The notes under the pieces were generated by a model, which was given only the letters and a program-made list of their open reading frames with translations, was not told the DNA's origin and did no database searches. Positions 33,435 through 42,694 of a DNA stretch of 64,000 nucleotides are shown here, one piece after another; within the stretch, counting starts at the first letter, position 1, and each line of letters begins with the position of its first letter. Source of the stretch: CAVZVW01 sp963778845 (GTDB lineage Bacteria > Actinomycetota > Actinomycetes > Actinomycetales > Kineosporiaceae). Location: positions 434,001 to 498,000 of the forward strand of contig CAVZVW010000001.1 in the NCBI GenBank assembly GCA_963778845.1, read 5' to 3'. The position numbers and the translations under genes are program-made.

Positions 33435-34100
33435 AGCCGGAGCGGGACGGCGCAGCGCCGGGTTGTGCTCGGCACGCTCGCCGACGAGGTGGCGGCCATG
33501 CCTCTCGACCCCTACGTCCGCGTGGCGGTCGACGGGATCGACGGTGCCGGCAAGACCACCGTGGCCGACGAGATCGCCGAGTTGTTGTCCGCCCGCGGCC
33601 GAGAGGTGGTCCGGGCCTCGGTGGACGGCTTCCACAACCCGGCTGCCGTGCGGTACGCCCGCGGACGGGCCAGCCCCGAGGGCTACTACCGCGACTCCTA
33701 CGATCTCGCCGCCTTGCAGCGGGACCTGCTCGAACCTCTAGGAACCGGTGGCGACGGACGCTACCGCCGCCACGTCTTCGACCACCACGTCGACGCCCCG
33801 TCCATGGCGCGGGTCCAGCACGCCGGCCCAGGCGCCGTCCTGGTGCTCGACGGCGTCTTCCTGCATCGCGCCGAGCTGGCGCGGTGGTGGACGTGGTCGG
33901 TGTGGCTGGAGTGCGACCCGGTCGTGGCGACAGCTCGGTGGCGGGCACGGGAGGGGGGCGGGCCGGCCGAGGCGGCGGCACCTCAGAACCGTCGGTATCT
34001 CGACGGGCAGGCGCTGTACGTGGCCGAGACTGCGCCGCAGCGACGAGCGTCACGGGTCGTCGACACCACCGACGAGATCCTCCCGCAGATTCGGCGATAG
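33432..34100 (+). CDS. Uridine kinase-like P-loop protein
   Basis: A P-loop kinase of about 222 residues. The Walker A motif GIDGAGKTT is near residue 34, the strand DGFHNPAAVRYARGRASPEGYYRDSYD matches the uridine/phosphoribulokinase-like substrate loop, and VLVLDGVFLHRAELARWW carries the Walker B-like strand. The start is uncertain: the ATG at 33432 follows a repeat array that is open in the same frame up to 33297 and would add repeated SQVGQV peptides. Substrate may be a nucleoside or another small alcohol. Confidence 0.85.
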   Translation: MSRSGTAQRRVVLGTLADEVAAMPLDPYVRVAVDGIDGAGKTTVADEIAELLSARGREVVRASVDGFHNPAAVRYARGRASPEGYYRDSYDLAALQRDLLEPLGTGGDGRYRRHVFDHHVDAPSMARVQHAGPGAVLVLDGVFLHRAELARWWTWSVWLECDPVVATARWRAREGGGPAEAAAPQNRRYLDGQALYVAETAPQRRASRVVDTTDEILPQIRR

Positions 34101-34140
34101 CCCCCGGCTCGGCAGGTCACCCGGGCGGCGTCGTCAACTC

Positions 34141-34187
34141 TGTCAGTCTGGCTTGACACCACCCAGTCATGTCAGTCTAGACTGACA
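34141..34187 (+). promoter_or_regulatory. Tandem operators and promoter of the ABC exporter
   Basis: TGTCAGTCTAGACTGACA at 34170-34187 is a perfect 18-bp palindrome; TGTCAGTCTGGCTTGACA at 34141-34158 is a second copy matching at about 15 positions, 29 bp upstream. A -35 box TTGACA (34153-34158) lies in the first copy and a -10 box TAGACT (34178-34183) in the second, so a bound repressor would cover the promoter. The palindrome ends three bases before the ATG. TetR-type recognition is likely, but no such gene is in the window. Confidence 0.8.
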
Positions 34188-34190
34188 CAC

Positions 34191-34949
34191 ATGACCACCG
34201 CCGCCCCGCCGGCAGTCCGGACCCGTGACCTGCGCAAGACCTACCGCACGGCGGCAGGGGACGTCACGGCAGTGGACGGGCTGGACCTCGACGTCGAGGC
34301 CGGGGAGCTCTTCGGGCTGCTCGGCCGTAACGGCGCCGGCAAGTCCACAACGGTCGGCATGCTCACCACCCTGGTGGTCCCGACGTCCGGAACAGCGTGG
34401 GTCTGCGGGGTCGACGTCGCCCGCCGGCCGGTCGAGGTGAAGCGCCGGATAGGCGTCGTCTCCCAGCACAACACCCTCGACCGGGAGCTCACGGTCGCGG
34501 AGAACCTCGAGTTCCGGGGGCGCTACTTCGGGCTCACCACCGCCCACGCCCGGCGACAGGCCGACGAGCTGCTGGGCGCGTTCGCACTCCGCGACCACAG
34601 AGCAGCCATGCCGGCGCAGCTCTCCGGCGGCCAGGCGAGGCGCCTGATGATCTGCCGGGCTCTCATGCACCGACCCGACGTGCTCTTCCTCGACGAACCG
34701 ACCGCCGGCCTCGACCCGCAGGCACGCCTCGGCCTCTGGGACGCCGTGGGCAAGCTCCGGCAGGGCGGGCACACGGTCGTGCTCACCACCCACCACCTCG
34801 AGGAGGCGGAGGCCCTGTGCGACCGGGTCGCGATCATCGACCACGGCCGCGTCCTCGCCTGTGGCACGGTCGCGCAGCTCACGCACGGGGGCGGCTGCAG
34901 CCTCGAGGCGGCGTTCCTCGCCCTCACCGCAGCCGAGCAACGCGAATGA
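34191..34949 (+). CDS. ABC transporter ATP-binding protein (DrrA-like)
   Basis: A 252-residue ATPase of the drug/antibiotic exporter class. Walker A GRNGAGKST, signature LSGGQARR, Walker B DVLFLDEPTAGLD and the switch His in TTHHLEE are intact. It lacks the long C-terminal regulatory extension of true DrrA. The ATG lies next to an 18-bp operator and has no ribosome binding site, suggesting a leaderless or nearly leaderless mRNA. It overlaps the permease gene by four bases. Probably an inducible export system of unknown substrate. Confidence 0.93.
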   Translation: MTTAAPPAVRTRDLRKTYRTAAGDVTAVDGLDLDVEAGELFGLLGRNGAGKSTTVGMLTTLVVPTSGTAWVCGVDVARRPVEVKRRIGVVSQHNTLDRELTVAENLEFRGRYFGLTTAHARRQADELLGAFALRDHRAAMPAQLSGGQARRLMICRALMHRPDVLFLDEPTAGLDPQARLGLWDAVGKLRQGGHTVVLTTHHLEEAEALCDRVAIIDHGRVLACGTVAQLTHGGGCSLEAAFLALTAAEQRE

Positions 34950-35740
34950 CCGCCACCTTCCTCGCCCTGCTGGCCCGTGATTTCCGGGTGATGCGCCGCT
35001 CGTTCCTGGCCACGTTCCTTCGCGTCGTCCTGCAGCCGCTGCTGTTCGTGTTCGTCTTCGCGTACGTCCTGCCGAAGACGGGGGACGGCGTGGCGACAGG
35101 TGGGGCGCACCTGCGCTACTCCACCGTGCTCGCGCCGGGGCTCGTCGCCTCGTCGATCCTCATGCAGGGCCTGATGGCCGCGATCTTCCCGCTCGTGATG
35201 GACCTGTCGTCTCCGGGCTGCATGGAGGACCGGCTGCTCGCCCCGCTCCCGGTCGGGCTGATCGCCGTGGAGCGGATCGTCGCGGCGGCCGTGCAGGCGC
35301 TCGTCGGCGGGCTCCTGGTCTTCCCCGCCGTACTGCTGGTGCATGCCGGCGGCCAGGCCCCGGCCGTGCACGTGGGCGGGTGGCTGCTGCTCGGCGGCGT
35401 CATGGTCGGCGGGGCGGTCCTCGCGGCAGCCGCCGGCGTCGCACTCGGCACGCTGGTGGGCCCTCCTCAGGTCCAGGTGCTGTTCGCCCTCGTCCTGCTG
35501 CCCATGACGATGCTCGGCTGCGTCTACTTCCCGTGGGCCGCGCTGGAACACATCCGGTGGCTGCAGGTGGCGGTCCTCGCGAACCCGCTCGTCTACCTCA
35601 GTGAGGGGCTGAGGGCCGCCCTCACCCCTCAGGTCGCCCACCTGCCTGCCGTCGTGTCCGTGATCGCGCTGGTCTGCGGATCGCTGTGCCTGTGCCGGCT
35701 GGCCGTCGCCACGTTCACCCGGCGCGCACTAGTGCGGTGA
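34946..35740 (+). CDS. ABC-2 type transporter permease
   Basis: A 264-residue membrane protein with six predicted segments and the ABC-2 family pattern (ARDFRVMRRSFLATFLRVVLQPLLFVFVFAYVLP at the N-terminus, FPWAALEHIRWLQVAVLANPLVYLSEGLR near the C-terminus). The ATG overlaps the ATPase stop as ATGA. One homodimer with two ATPase subunits is the usual assembly. Confidence 0.93.
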   Translation: MTATFLALLARDFRVMRRSFLATFLRVVLQPLLFVFVFAYVLPKTGDGVATGGAHLRYSTVLAPGLVASSILMQGLMAAIFPLVMDLSSPGCMEDRLLAPLPVGLIAVERIVAAAVQALVGGLLVFPAVLLVHAGGQAPAVHVGGWLLLGGVMVGGAVLAAAAGVALGTLVGPPQVQVLFALVLLPMTMLGCVYFPWAALEHIRWLQVAVLANPLVYLSEGLRAALTPQVAHLPAVVSVIALVCGSLCLCRLAVATFTRRALVR

Positions 35741-35915
35741 CCACCAACGTTGGCCGTGGCGAGCGAGCCGGTGCGCCCGGCCGGCAATGCGGAGGAGGAG
35801 CTCATAGCGGAGCTATGGGCGACGACGACAACGCAGCCAGCCGGGATGCGACGGCACGCGCAGCCGGTGAACGATGGTGGTCACCGCACGAGCCTGACCA
35901 GCACGGAGGTGCCGC

Positions 35916-36554
35916 ATGCGCAACCGCGTGACGCCGCTCGGCGACATCGTCGCCACCGACCTGCGCGGGGCGTGGACCGGCAACCGCGGGATCCTGCACG
36001 AGGGGACCGACGTCGTCCGGTTCCATCGTGGCAGCCTCTGGATCACGTGCGAGCTGCAGTTCAAGGGCCGGCGGCTGCCGCAGTGGAGCCCGGGGCACTT
36101 CACGGTGCTGTTCTTCCACGACGAGGCGGTCGCCCTGGCCGCCGGCCACCGGCCCTGCGCGCTGTGCCGTCGACCGGCCTACGACGGCTTCCGCCTCGCC
36201 TGGGCGGCGGGCAACGGCGGGCGAGCGCCGTCGGCGCGTGAGGTCGACGCCCGCCTGCACGCCGAGCGCATCGTGCGCGGCACACACCGCCGCAAGCTGC
36301 ACGCCCGCCGCTGGCTCGACATCCCGCCGGGTGCCTTCGTCATGCTGGACGGCTCCCCCGCGCTCGTGACCGAGCACGCCGTCATCCCCTGGACGCTGCG
36401 CGGCTACGGCACCCCGCACCGGCGCCCGAGGACGGGCACCGTGCAGGTGGTCACGCCACCGTCCACGCTCGGCGTGCTGCGCGCCGGATACGTGCCCCAG
36501 CTGGACGCCGTAGCGCGGGTCGGGTCGGGCCGCCTCACGGCCGGAGGAACGTGA
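35916..36554 (+). CDS. Conserved hypothetical protein with a CALC motif
   Basis: A 212-residue soluble protein I cannot assign. It starts MRNRVTPLGDIVATDLRGAWTGNRGILH, has a CALCRR pair of cysteines near residue 81 next to a His, and a basic segment HRRKLHARRW. The HxCALC arrangement and later histidines could bind zinc as in an HNH-like or nucleic-acid-binding fold, but no full HNH core is visible. GGAGG lies seven bases before the ATG. Its 3' end overlaps the convergent cytosine deaminase gene by 20 bases. Confidence 0.75.
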   Translation: MRNRVTPLGDIVATDLRGAWTGNRGILHEGTDVVRFHRGSLWITCELQFKGRRLPQWSPGHFTVLFFHDEAVALAAGHRPCALCRRPAYDGFRLAWAAGNGGRAPSAREVDARLHAERIVRGTHRRKLHARRWLDIPPGAFVMLDGSPALVTEHAVIPWTLRGYGTPHRRPRTGTVQVVTPPSTLGVLRAGYVPQLDAVARVGSGRLTAGGT

Positions 36555-37808
36555 CGGGCCTCGACTGCCCGTCCACCGTCACGGTGGTCACCGCGGGCTG
36601 CGTCCGGGCCACCACCCGCCCGCCCCGCATCACCAGGTACCTCGGGCTGACCAGGCGCACGGCGTCCTCCGGCGTCGGTGCGTCGAAGACCACGAGGTCT
36701 GCGGGGCCGCCGACCCGGACGTCGCCGGAGTCCACGCCCAGGGCGCGAGCCGGGTTGCGGGTGACCATCTCGAGCAGGTAGCGGCAGCTCGGTGGCACCG
36801 CTCATGTGCCCGAGGTGGGCGAGCACGAACGCCGCCTGCACCGGGTCGCCGTAGCCCAGCGGGTACCAGGGGTCCATCACCGAGTCGTGCCCGATCGCCA
36901 CGTTGACCCCGGCCGCCAGCAGCTGCTTGACGCGGGTGTGACCACGCCGGATCGGGCCCGGTGTCGAAGCGCCCCTGCAGCACTGCGTTGTCGAGCGGGT
37001 TGGTGACCATGTGCAGCCCGGCGCGCGCGATGTTCGTGATCAGGCGACCGGCGTACGCGTTGTTGTACGAGTGCATGGCAGTGGTGTGGCTGGCCGTGAC
37101 CCGACCCGACATCCCGCGCTTGATCGTCTCGGCGGCCATGACCTCGACGAAGCGCGCGTGGTCGTCGTCGGTCTCGTCGCAGTGGATGTCGATGCGCAGG
37201 CCGGACTCGTCGGCCAGGGCGAACGACGAACTTCACCGAGTCGACGCCGTCCTCGCGGGTCAGCTCGAAGTGCGGGATGCCGCCGACCACGTCGGCACCG
37301 CAGCTCGACCGCCCGGCGCATGAGCGCCGGCCCGCCGGCGAAGCCGTAGATCCCCAGCTGCGGGAACGCGACGAGCTGCAGGTCGACCAGACCGCGCAGC
37401 TCCTCGCGCAGCGCGCTCAGCGCCCTGCAGCGCGCGCAGCTCGCGGGTCGCAGACGTCGACGTGGCTGCGCACGTGCTGGACGCCGCACGCGAGCTGCCA
37501 CATGCAGCACCTCGCGGGCGCGGGCGACGACGTCCTCGACCGTCAACGTCTTCGACCCGCTCGGCCCACACCGCGATGCCCTCGAACAGCGAGCCCGACT
37601 CGTTCGCCCGCGGCTGCCCGACGGTGAGCACGGCGTCGAGATGGATGTGCGGCTCGACCAGCGGCGGGGTGACGAGCCGACCCTCGAGGTCGATCTCCTC
37701 GGCGGCGTCGGTACCCGCCCGGGGGTCGACGAGCATCCCTGCCTCGACGCCGAGGTCCGTGACGCCGTCGCTGCCCAGCAGGTGCGCGTTGCGCAGCACC
37801 AGGTCCAT
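36535..37808 (-). pseudogene. codA: Cytosine deaminase (CodA-like), frame broken about eight times
   Basis: All CodA metal and substrate motifs are present but lie in different frames: EPHIHLDAVLTVGQP, IHCDETDDDHARF, ASHTTAMHSYNNAYAGRL, GHDSVMDPWYPLGYGDP and the C-terminal VTRNPARALGVDSGDVRVG. Frame changes occur near 37553, 37505, 37447, 37430, 37305, 37222, 36958 and 36787; each is explained by one extra base, and between them the protein is well conserved. That pattern fits insertion errors in the sequence better than long-term decay. If intact, it would deaminate cytosine or a related pyrimidine and work with the NCS1 permease. Confidence 0.82.
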
Positions 37809-37854
37809 GCTCACCCTCGCCTCTCGCGATCCTCCGCGGCCGGCCGGCCGGCGG

Positions 37855-39222
37855 CTACTCGGGGTCGACGTCCGCCGGGTCCAGCCCGCTCAGCCGCCGC
37901 AGGATCCGGCGCAGCGCGACGCCGCTGCGGTCGGAGCGTACGTGCAGCTCGTCGCGCAGCCGCAGCGGCAGGCCGGGCACGGTCATCGCCTCCTGCAGCC
38001 GCAGGTCCTCGGCGAGCACGGCCACCTCGAAGGCGACCTCGGCGGCGACCACGTCGGCGTCGGGGACGGCGACACCGCCGATGCCGTGCAGCAGCATCTT
38101 CGTGTAGACGCGGGTCGAGTACAGGTCCTCCGGCTGCAGGAAGAACAGGATCGTCTTCACCGCGCCGGCGTCGAGCTCCTCCAGGCGCAGCTGCAGCTGG
38201 AAGGGCGCCCGGTACACGTACGTCGCCCGCCGACGCTGGCGCACGGGGCGCTCGCCCCGGTGCACCCCGGGGTCCTCCGGGTTGTCGAACCACTGCTCCT
38301 GGACGCTGCGCAGCCCGTACTCGTCCACCTCGACGTCGAACGGCGGCACGTAGGGCTCCTCCGCCGCGCCGAACGTCCCGGCGTGCACGAACGGGAAGTG
38401 TGCGACGTCGAGAAAGTTCTCCGCGAGCACGGCTGCCCCCGACGCGCTGCGCTCCGGGACCAGCCAGCCCTGCGCGAACCCGGGGTCCACGTCGTCGAGG
38501 GCCTCGAAGAGGCCGACCACCGGCGGCGAGGGGGCGACCCACACCACGCCGAAGCGCTCGCAGACAGCGGCCATCGGCGGGTCCACGGCGACGTGCCCGC
38601 CCTGCCGCCTCACCGTCGCGTCCCGGCCGAGGAGCCGGACGGCGCGCTGCCGGCCGTCTGCGGGAACCTCCGAGACCAGCGCCACCGGGTGCCACGCGTG
38701 CTCGAGGGCGGGGTCGAGGTTCGTGAACACCTGCGAGGTCGCCCGCTCGTCGTCCTCGGGCGGCGGCGCCCAGCCGGGCTGGTCGACGGGGACGGTGGCG
38801 GGGTCCACCGGCGCCACCCAGACCAGGCCCTCGGCCTCACGAACCCCCCAGGGCCTCCCGAGGTGCGCTCGCGGGGGGACGCTGCCCTGCGGTCCAGCGG
38901 ACGGGACGAGCATGCACGACCCCGCGCCGTCGAACTCCCACCCGTGGTAGGCGCAGCGCAGCCTGCCGTCGACGACCCGGCCGTGGTCGAGCCGCACGAG
39001 CCGGTGCGGGCACCGGGCGGCCACGACGGCGACAGCTGCGTCCGGGCGGGGTCGGAAGGCCGTGTAGGCCCGCCCTGCGACCTCCACCCGTCGCGGTGCC
39101 TGGCCGATCTCCTCGGCGCGCACGACCGGCCACCACCCCGCCACGGGTGCGGCATCCTCCGGCGGCGGCGCAGCAGCCGGGCTCCCCTGGTGGTCAGGAC
39201 TCCCCTGGTCTTCAGGACTCAT
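37855..39222 (-). CDS. Rieske (2Fe-2S) non-heme iron oxygenase
   Basis: A 455-residue oxygenase alpha-subunit-like protein of the pheophorbide-a-oxygenase/VanA type. The Rieske cluster ligands are C-x-H (CPHRLVRLDHG) and C-x2-H (CAYHGWEF) near residues 71 and 88. The mononuclear iron site follows in ENFLDVAHFPFVH, with Asp, two His and the usual spacing. The ATG at 39222 has GGAGG seven bases upstream; the in-frame GTG at 39279 is a weaker choice. It lies directly upstream of the cytosine deaminase gene on the same strand, so hydroxylation or demethylation of a nucleobase-like compound is possible. The reductase partner is not nearby. Confidence 0.9.
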   Translation of the reverse strand: MSPEDQGSPDHQGSPAAAPPPEDAAPVAGWWPVVRAEEIGQAPRRVEVAGRAYTAFRPRPDAAVAVVAARCPHRLVRLDHGRVVDGRLRCAYHGWEFDGAGSCMLVPSAGPQGSVPPRAHLGRPWGVREAEGLVWVAPVDPATVPVDQPGWAPPPEDDERATSQVFTNLDPALEHAWHPVALVSEVPADGRQRAVRLLGRDATVRRQGGHVAVDPPMAAVCERFGVVWVAPSPPVVGLFEALDDVDPGFAQGWLVPERSASGAAVLAENFLDVAHFPFVHAGTFGAAEEPYVPPFDVEVDEYGLRSVQEQWFDNPEDPGVHRGERPVRQRRRATYVYRAPFQLQLRLEELDAGAVKTILFFLQPEDLYSTRVYTKMLLHGIGGVAVPDADVVAAEVAFEVAVLAEDLRLQEAMTVPGLPLRLRDELHVRSDRSGVALRRILRRLSGLDPADVDPE

Positions 39223-39335
39223 CGCGGCCTCCGTGGACTCGACCGGGGAATTCTCCACGTCAGCGGGGCCCAGCGACACCCGGGTCGCGGCCCGGACCCC
39301 CCGGCCTTCTCCCCGCTAGCGTCTAGGCTCACCCC

Positions 39336-39632
39336 GTGCGGGTCTACCTGCGGTCGAACGCGCGCCGCCCCGACCCGGCGCCCCTGGTCACGGACGACCG
39401 GCGGGCCCTCCTGGTCGGCACGCTCGTGTGGGGCGTACTCCTGGTCGCCGCCGTCGCGACGCGGTCCCACCTGCAGGCCGACGGTCACGGGTGGTGGGTG
39501 TGGACGCCGGTCGCCGGGATCATCATGGGGCTGCTCGGCCTGCGCTACGTCACGCGACGCCGCGCCCGGGCGGCCATCTCCCAGGCTCGCGCTGCGAGGA
39601 CTCAGGAGGGCGGCCCGGGCAGCGGCGGCTGA
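39336..39632 (+). CDS. DUF2530 small membrane protein
   Basis: A 98-residue actinobacterial protein with two membrane segments (LVGTLVWGVLLVAAVATR and WWVWTPVAGIIMGLLGL) joined by a short outside loop, followed by a basic tail. This matches DUF2530 in size and topology. The GTG follows TAGGCT by about ten bases, so the transcript is probably leaderless. It overlaps the convergent ATPase gene by 31 bases. Function unknown. Confidence 0.87.
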   Translation: MRVYLRSNARRPDPAPLVTDDRRALLVGTLVWGVLLVAAVATRSHLQADGHGWWVWTPVAGIIMGLLGLRYVTRRRARAAISQARAARTQEGGPGSGG

Positions 39633-42600
39633 CCCCCACCGAACTCGTCCTCCACGAGCAGGCCCGGCACCCGTCCCGGCTCGGTGACAGCGACCAGGAG
39701 CACATGGCGGCGCCCCCAGCGCCCCGCCGCCCAGGCGAGCCCGCATGCCAGACCCTCGACGGTCGCCGCGTGCACCCGTGCGTCTGGCCCGCCCCCCTCG
39801 ACCCACCAGTCCACCTCGACACCGTCGACCAGCAGGCACTCGTGCTCGCACCACTGTGCCGGCGCGCCCGGCAGGAGGCTCGTCACCCCGGCCGGGACGT
39901 TCGACGGCCGGCCGGCGGGGGCCCCGTGCTCCTCGACCACGCCCGCGACCGCCGCCGAGCAGAGCGGGACGTCGAGCAGGTCCGCCAGGTCCATCGCCAG
40001 CCCCCCGGCCGCGGCGATCTGCGCCGGCCGGTCGGGCCTCTGCAGGTAGAAGGGCGCGTCCGCGACCACCACCTCGTGGCGGGGGACCACCCGCGTGCCC
40101 GCGCCGTCCACCACGCGAAGGGAGGCGGGAGGGTCGGCGTCCGCACCCTGCTCGGCGAGCCGGGCCACCCGGCCCCACACGGCGACCAGCTGCTCGGCCG
40201 ACAGGGCGAGCTCGGGGTCGGCGAGGCGGTCGAGCACGGCGGGCACCGCCTGGGCCGGCAGCTCGGGCAACCGCGAGACGACGCCGAGCGCGGCCTGCAC
40301 CGCCGGGTCGAGGTTGTCCAGGGCGACCGGCGCCGGCGGCAGCAGCAGGCGCACGAGCGGGTCGGCGCCACCGGCCGCGACGGCCCCGGCGGACCCCGTG
40401 AGCTCACCGCGAAGCCACCACGAGGTGTAGGGCCCGACGTCGACGACACCGCCGTCGCAGAGCACCCTGGCCGGACGGGTCAGCGCCGCCCTCAGGGCGG
40501 GACCCGTCGCGATCGCGTGCAGCACAGCGGGCCAGGCGTCGCCGCGAACCGCGTCGAGGTCGCACACCGCGACGACCTCGGCGACACGGGCGCCCATCGA
40601 CGGCAGGCCCGCCGCCTCCACGTCGGCCAGGCACTGGCGAACCCAGGCCGCCCAACCGTCGAGCAGGGCCGGCTCGCCCGCCGCGGGCTCGGCGTCCTCG
40701 TCCGGGTCGGCGTCCAGCTCCACGTCCTCGGCATGAAGCAGAGCCAGCCCCTCGAGCACGCCCACGGCCGAGAGGACGGGGGCGCCCCAGCGCTCGAGCA
40801 GCTCGGCTGAGACCTGGCCGATGACCTCGGTGTCGAACACGCCGGCCGCGGTCGAGCCCGGTATCGCCAAGGCACTGGCCGGAACGGACTCCCCCTCGGC
40901 GTCGGGCAACGGGAGGTCGCCCAACCACGGCAGGGCCCCAGGACCGAGCTCCCCTGCCGAGACCGCGGCTGCGACGAGCACGAGCATCGCCTCGACCGTG
41001 GCCGGCTCGGGGTGGGCGAAGACCTCCTCGGCCGCGGCACGGACCTCGTCGCGTGCGAGCAGCCCGGCCGCGTCGGCCGGCACCGCGCCGAGCCGCTCGA
41101 GCAGCGGGTGCGCCGCACCGGCGTGCACAGCACGCACACCGAGCGCGGCCAGGGCCGACGCGACGGCGGGCCAGGTCTGGTCGCCCGACGTCCCCGCGCC
41201 GTCGATCGGCAGCACGGCACCCCGTGCGCCACGCACCACCCGGCCGTCGGCCAGCGGGACCGGCAGCCCGGCGAGGGCCTCACGGGCCAACGGGTCACGA
41301 GCGAGGTGACTGAGGGCCTCGTAGACGCCTCGCCAGTGGTCGGGGTCGGGGACCGCCGGCAGGGAGTCGACGAGGTCGGCGAGGCTGACCCGAGGCACGT
41401 CGAGGGCTGCCAGAGCGGGCAGTGCCTCCCGGGGGGCGTGCACGAGGCCGGCGACGGAGCTTGCTAGCGCACGGACCGCGCGGTCGTCCCCACCCGCGGG
41501 TCCCTCCAGCATCAGTGCGTCGCGGGGCCGCAGGATCACCGCCGGGTTCTCGGCCGCGTGCAGGATGGGCGAGGCCACCAGGGCGGCCAGCACCGCCTCG
41601 CGCAGCTCGCCGTCCAGCCATCCGACCGCGAACCCGGTGGGCACGAGGTCGAGCACGTCGTCGCCAGCCCGCGCCCGCTCGCTGAGCAGGGCCGCGAAGG
41701 CGGCGGCCGACTCGGCGACGAGTGCCTGCGCGGCCGGGCCCGGTGCCACGTGCCTGCGCGAGGGGTCCAAGGGGAAGGAGGCGATGAGCAGCGCCGGCCA
41801 GGGCAGCGGCTCGTCGGTCGGTGTGGGAGCGTGCAGCACCGCAGACGGCCTCGTGCCGGCGTCGTGCGGCAGTGCCCAGGTGACCTGCCACGCGGTGCGG
41901 GTCTGCTCCTCGGTCGGCCGGTCGGCCAGCAGTGCGACAGCGTGGACGCCGCGGGTGTGACGCACGTGCCAGCGGTCCATGACGTCGGCCAGCCGGCGGG
42001 GCGGCCGCCCAGGCAGGTCGACGACCACCTCCGAGAGGTCCGGCAGCGCGAGCAGCAGCGCGTCGTCCACCTCGGCCAGGCGGTGCTCCACGGCCTCCCT
42101 CGCGGCGTCGTCGCGCAACGGGAGGACCACCACGGTGTCGTAGCCGTCAGGGGGCACCCCTTCCGCCGGGAAGGGCAGGCGCAGCACGGGGACATGTCCG
42201 TCGCGGCGCGTGAGCTCCTCGGCCAGGGCGGGTGAGGTCGCGGCTGCCTGCGCCACGAGTGCGTGGGTGTCGGCTCGGGAGAAGCGGACTCCGCCGGAGC
42301 GCGACAGGACCGCCGGCTCGTCGGTGACGGCCAGCACCGCGGCGAAGCCCACGCCGAACCGGCCGACGCTGTCGTCGAGACGCTTGGCGGAGGCCCGCAA
42401 GGTCGCCAGGGACTGCACACCCTCGGCGTCCAACGGGCAACCGGTGTTGGCGGCGACGAGGGCCGCGGTCCCGTCGACCTCGCCGAGGGTCAGGACGAGA
42501 CGCCCGGCGACACCGGCGCGCGCCGCGGCGTCGGCGGCGTTCTGGGCCAGCTCGACCACGACACGGTCCCGGTAGCCGCCGAGGGCCAGGTCCTCCTCGG

Positions 42601-42694
42601 CGTTGGCGTCCTCGCGGAACCGCACCGGTGCGACCGACCAGGCGGCGAGCACCCGCTCGCGCACCCCGGCCGTGTCGAACGGGTCAGGAGTCAC
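39602..42694 (-). CDS. Sacsin/Hsp90-like GHKL ATPase, 1030 residues
   Basis: The N-terminal 240 residues form a GHKL ATPase of the kind found in sacsin and Hsp90: N-box ELAQNAADAA near residue 49, then NTGCPLDAEGV near 84 and the glycine lid GRFGVGFAAVLAVTDEP near 111. The remaining 790 residues are helical and Ala/Leu-rich without an Hsp90 middle or C-terminal domain, a kinase core or a nuclease motif. A similar long GHKL protein is found beside DUF3027 in actinobacteria. The GTG start lies inside the DUF3027 gene (11-base overlap), so the two are co-translated. Probably a chaperone-like ATPase; role not known. Confidence 0.87.
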   Translation of the reverse strand: MTPDPFDTAGVRERVLAAWSVAPVRFREDANAEEDLALGGYRDRVVVELAQNAADAAARAGVAGRLVLTLGEVDGTAALVAANTGCPLDAEGVQSLATLRASAKRLDDSVGRFGVGFAAVLAVTDEPAVLSRSGGVRFSRADTHALVAQAAATSPALAEELTRRDGHVPVLRLPFPAEGVPPDGYDTVVVLPLRDDAAREAVEHRLAEVDDALLLALPDLSEVVVDLPGRPPRRLADVMDRWHVRHTRGVHAVALLADRPTEEQTRTAWQVTWALPHDAGTRPSAVLHAPTPTDEPLPWPALLIASFPLDPSRRHVAPGPAAQALVAESAAAFAALLSERARAGDDVLDLVPTGFAVGWLDGELREAVLAALVASPILHAAENPAVILRPRDALMLEGPAGGDDRAVRALASSVAGLVHAPREALPALAALDVPRVSLADLVDSLPAVPDPDHWRGVYEALSHLARDPLAREALAGLPVPLADGRVVRGARGAVLPIDGAGTSGDQTWPAVASALAALGVRAVHAGAAHPLLERLGAVPADAAGLLARDEVRAAAEEVFAHPEPATVEAMLVLVAAAVSAGELGPGALPWLGDLPLPDAEGESVPASALAIPGSTAAGVFDTEVIGQVSAELLERWGAPVLSAVGVLEGLALLHAEDVELDADPDEDAEPAAGEPALLDGWAAWVRQCLADVEAAGLPSMGARVAEVVAVCDLDAVRGDAWPAVLHAIATGPALRAALTRPARVLCDGGVVDVGPYTSWWLRGELTGSAGAVAAGGADPLVRLLLPPAPVALDNLDPAVQAALGVVSRLPELPAQAVPAVLDRLADPELALSAEQLVAVWGRVARLAEQGADADPPASLRVVDGAGTRVVPRHEVVVADAPFYLQRPDRPAQIAAAGGLAMDLADLLDVPLCSAAVAGVVEEHGAPAGRPSNVPAGVTSLLPGAPAQWCEHECLLVDGVEVDWWVEGGGPDARVHAATVEGLACGLAWAAGRWGRRHVLLVAVTEPGRVPGLLVEDEFGGGQPPLPGPPS

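Noticed and set aside
36404..37814. Several separate small genes in place of cytosine deaminase
   Set aside because: The individual short frames each carry a consecutive part of CodA, so one broken gene explains them all.
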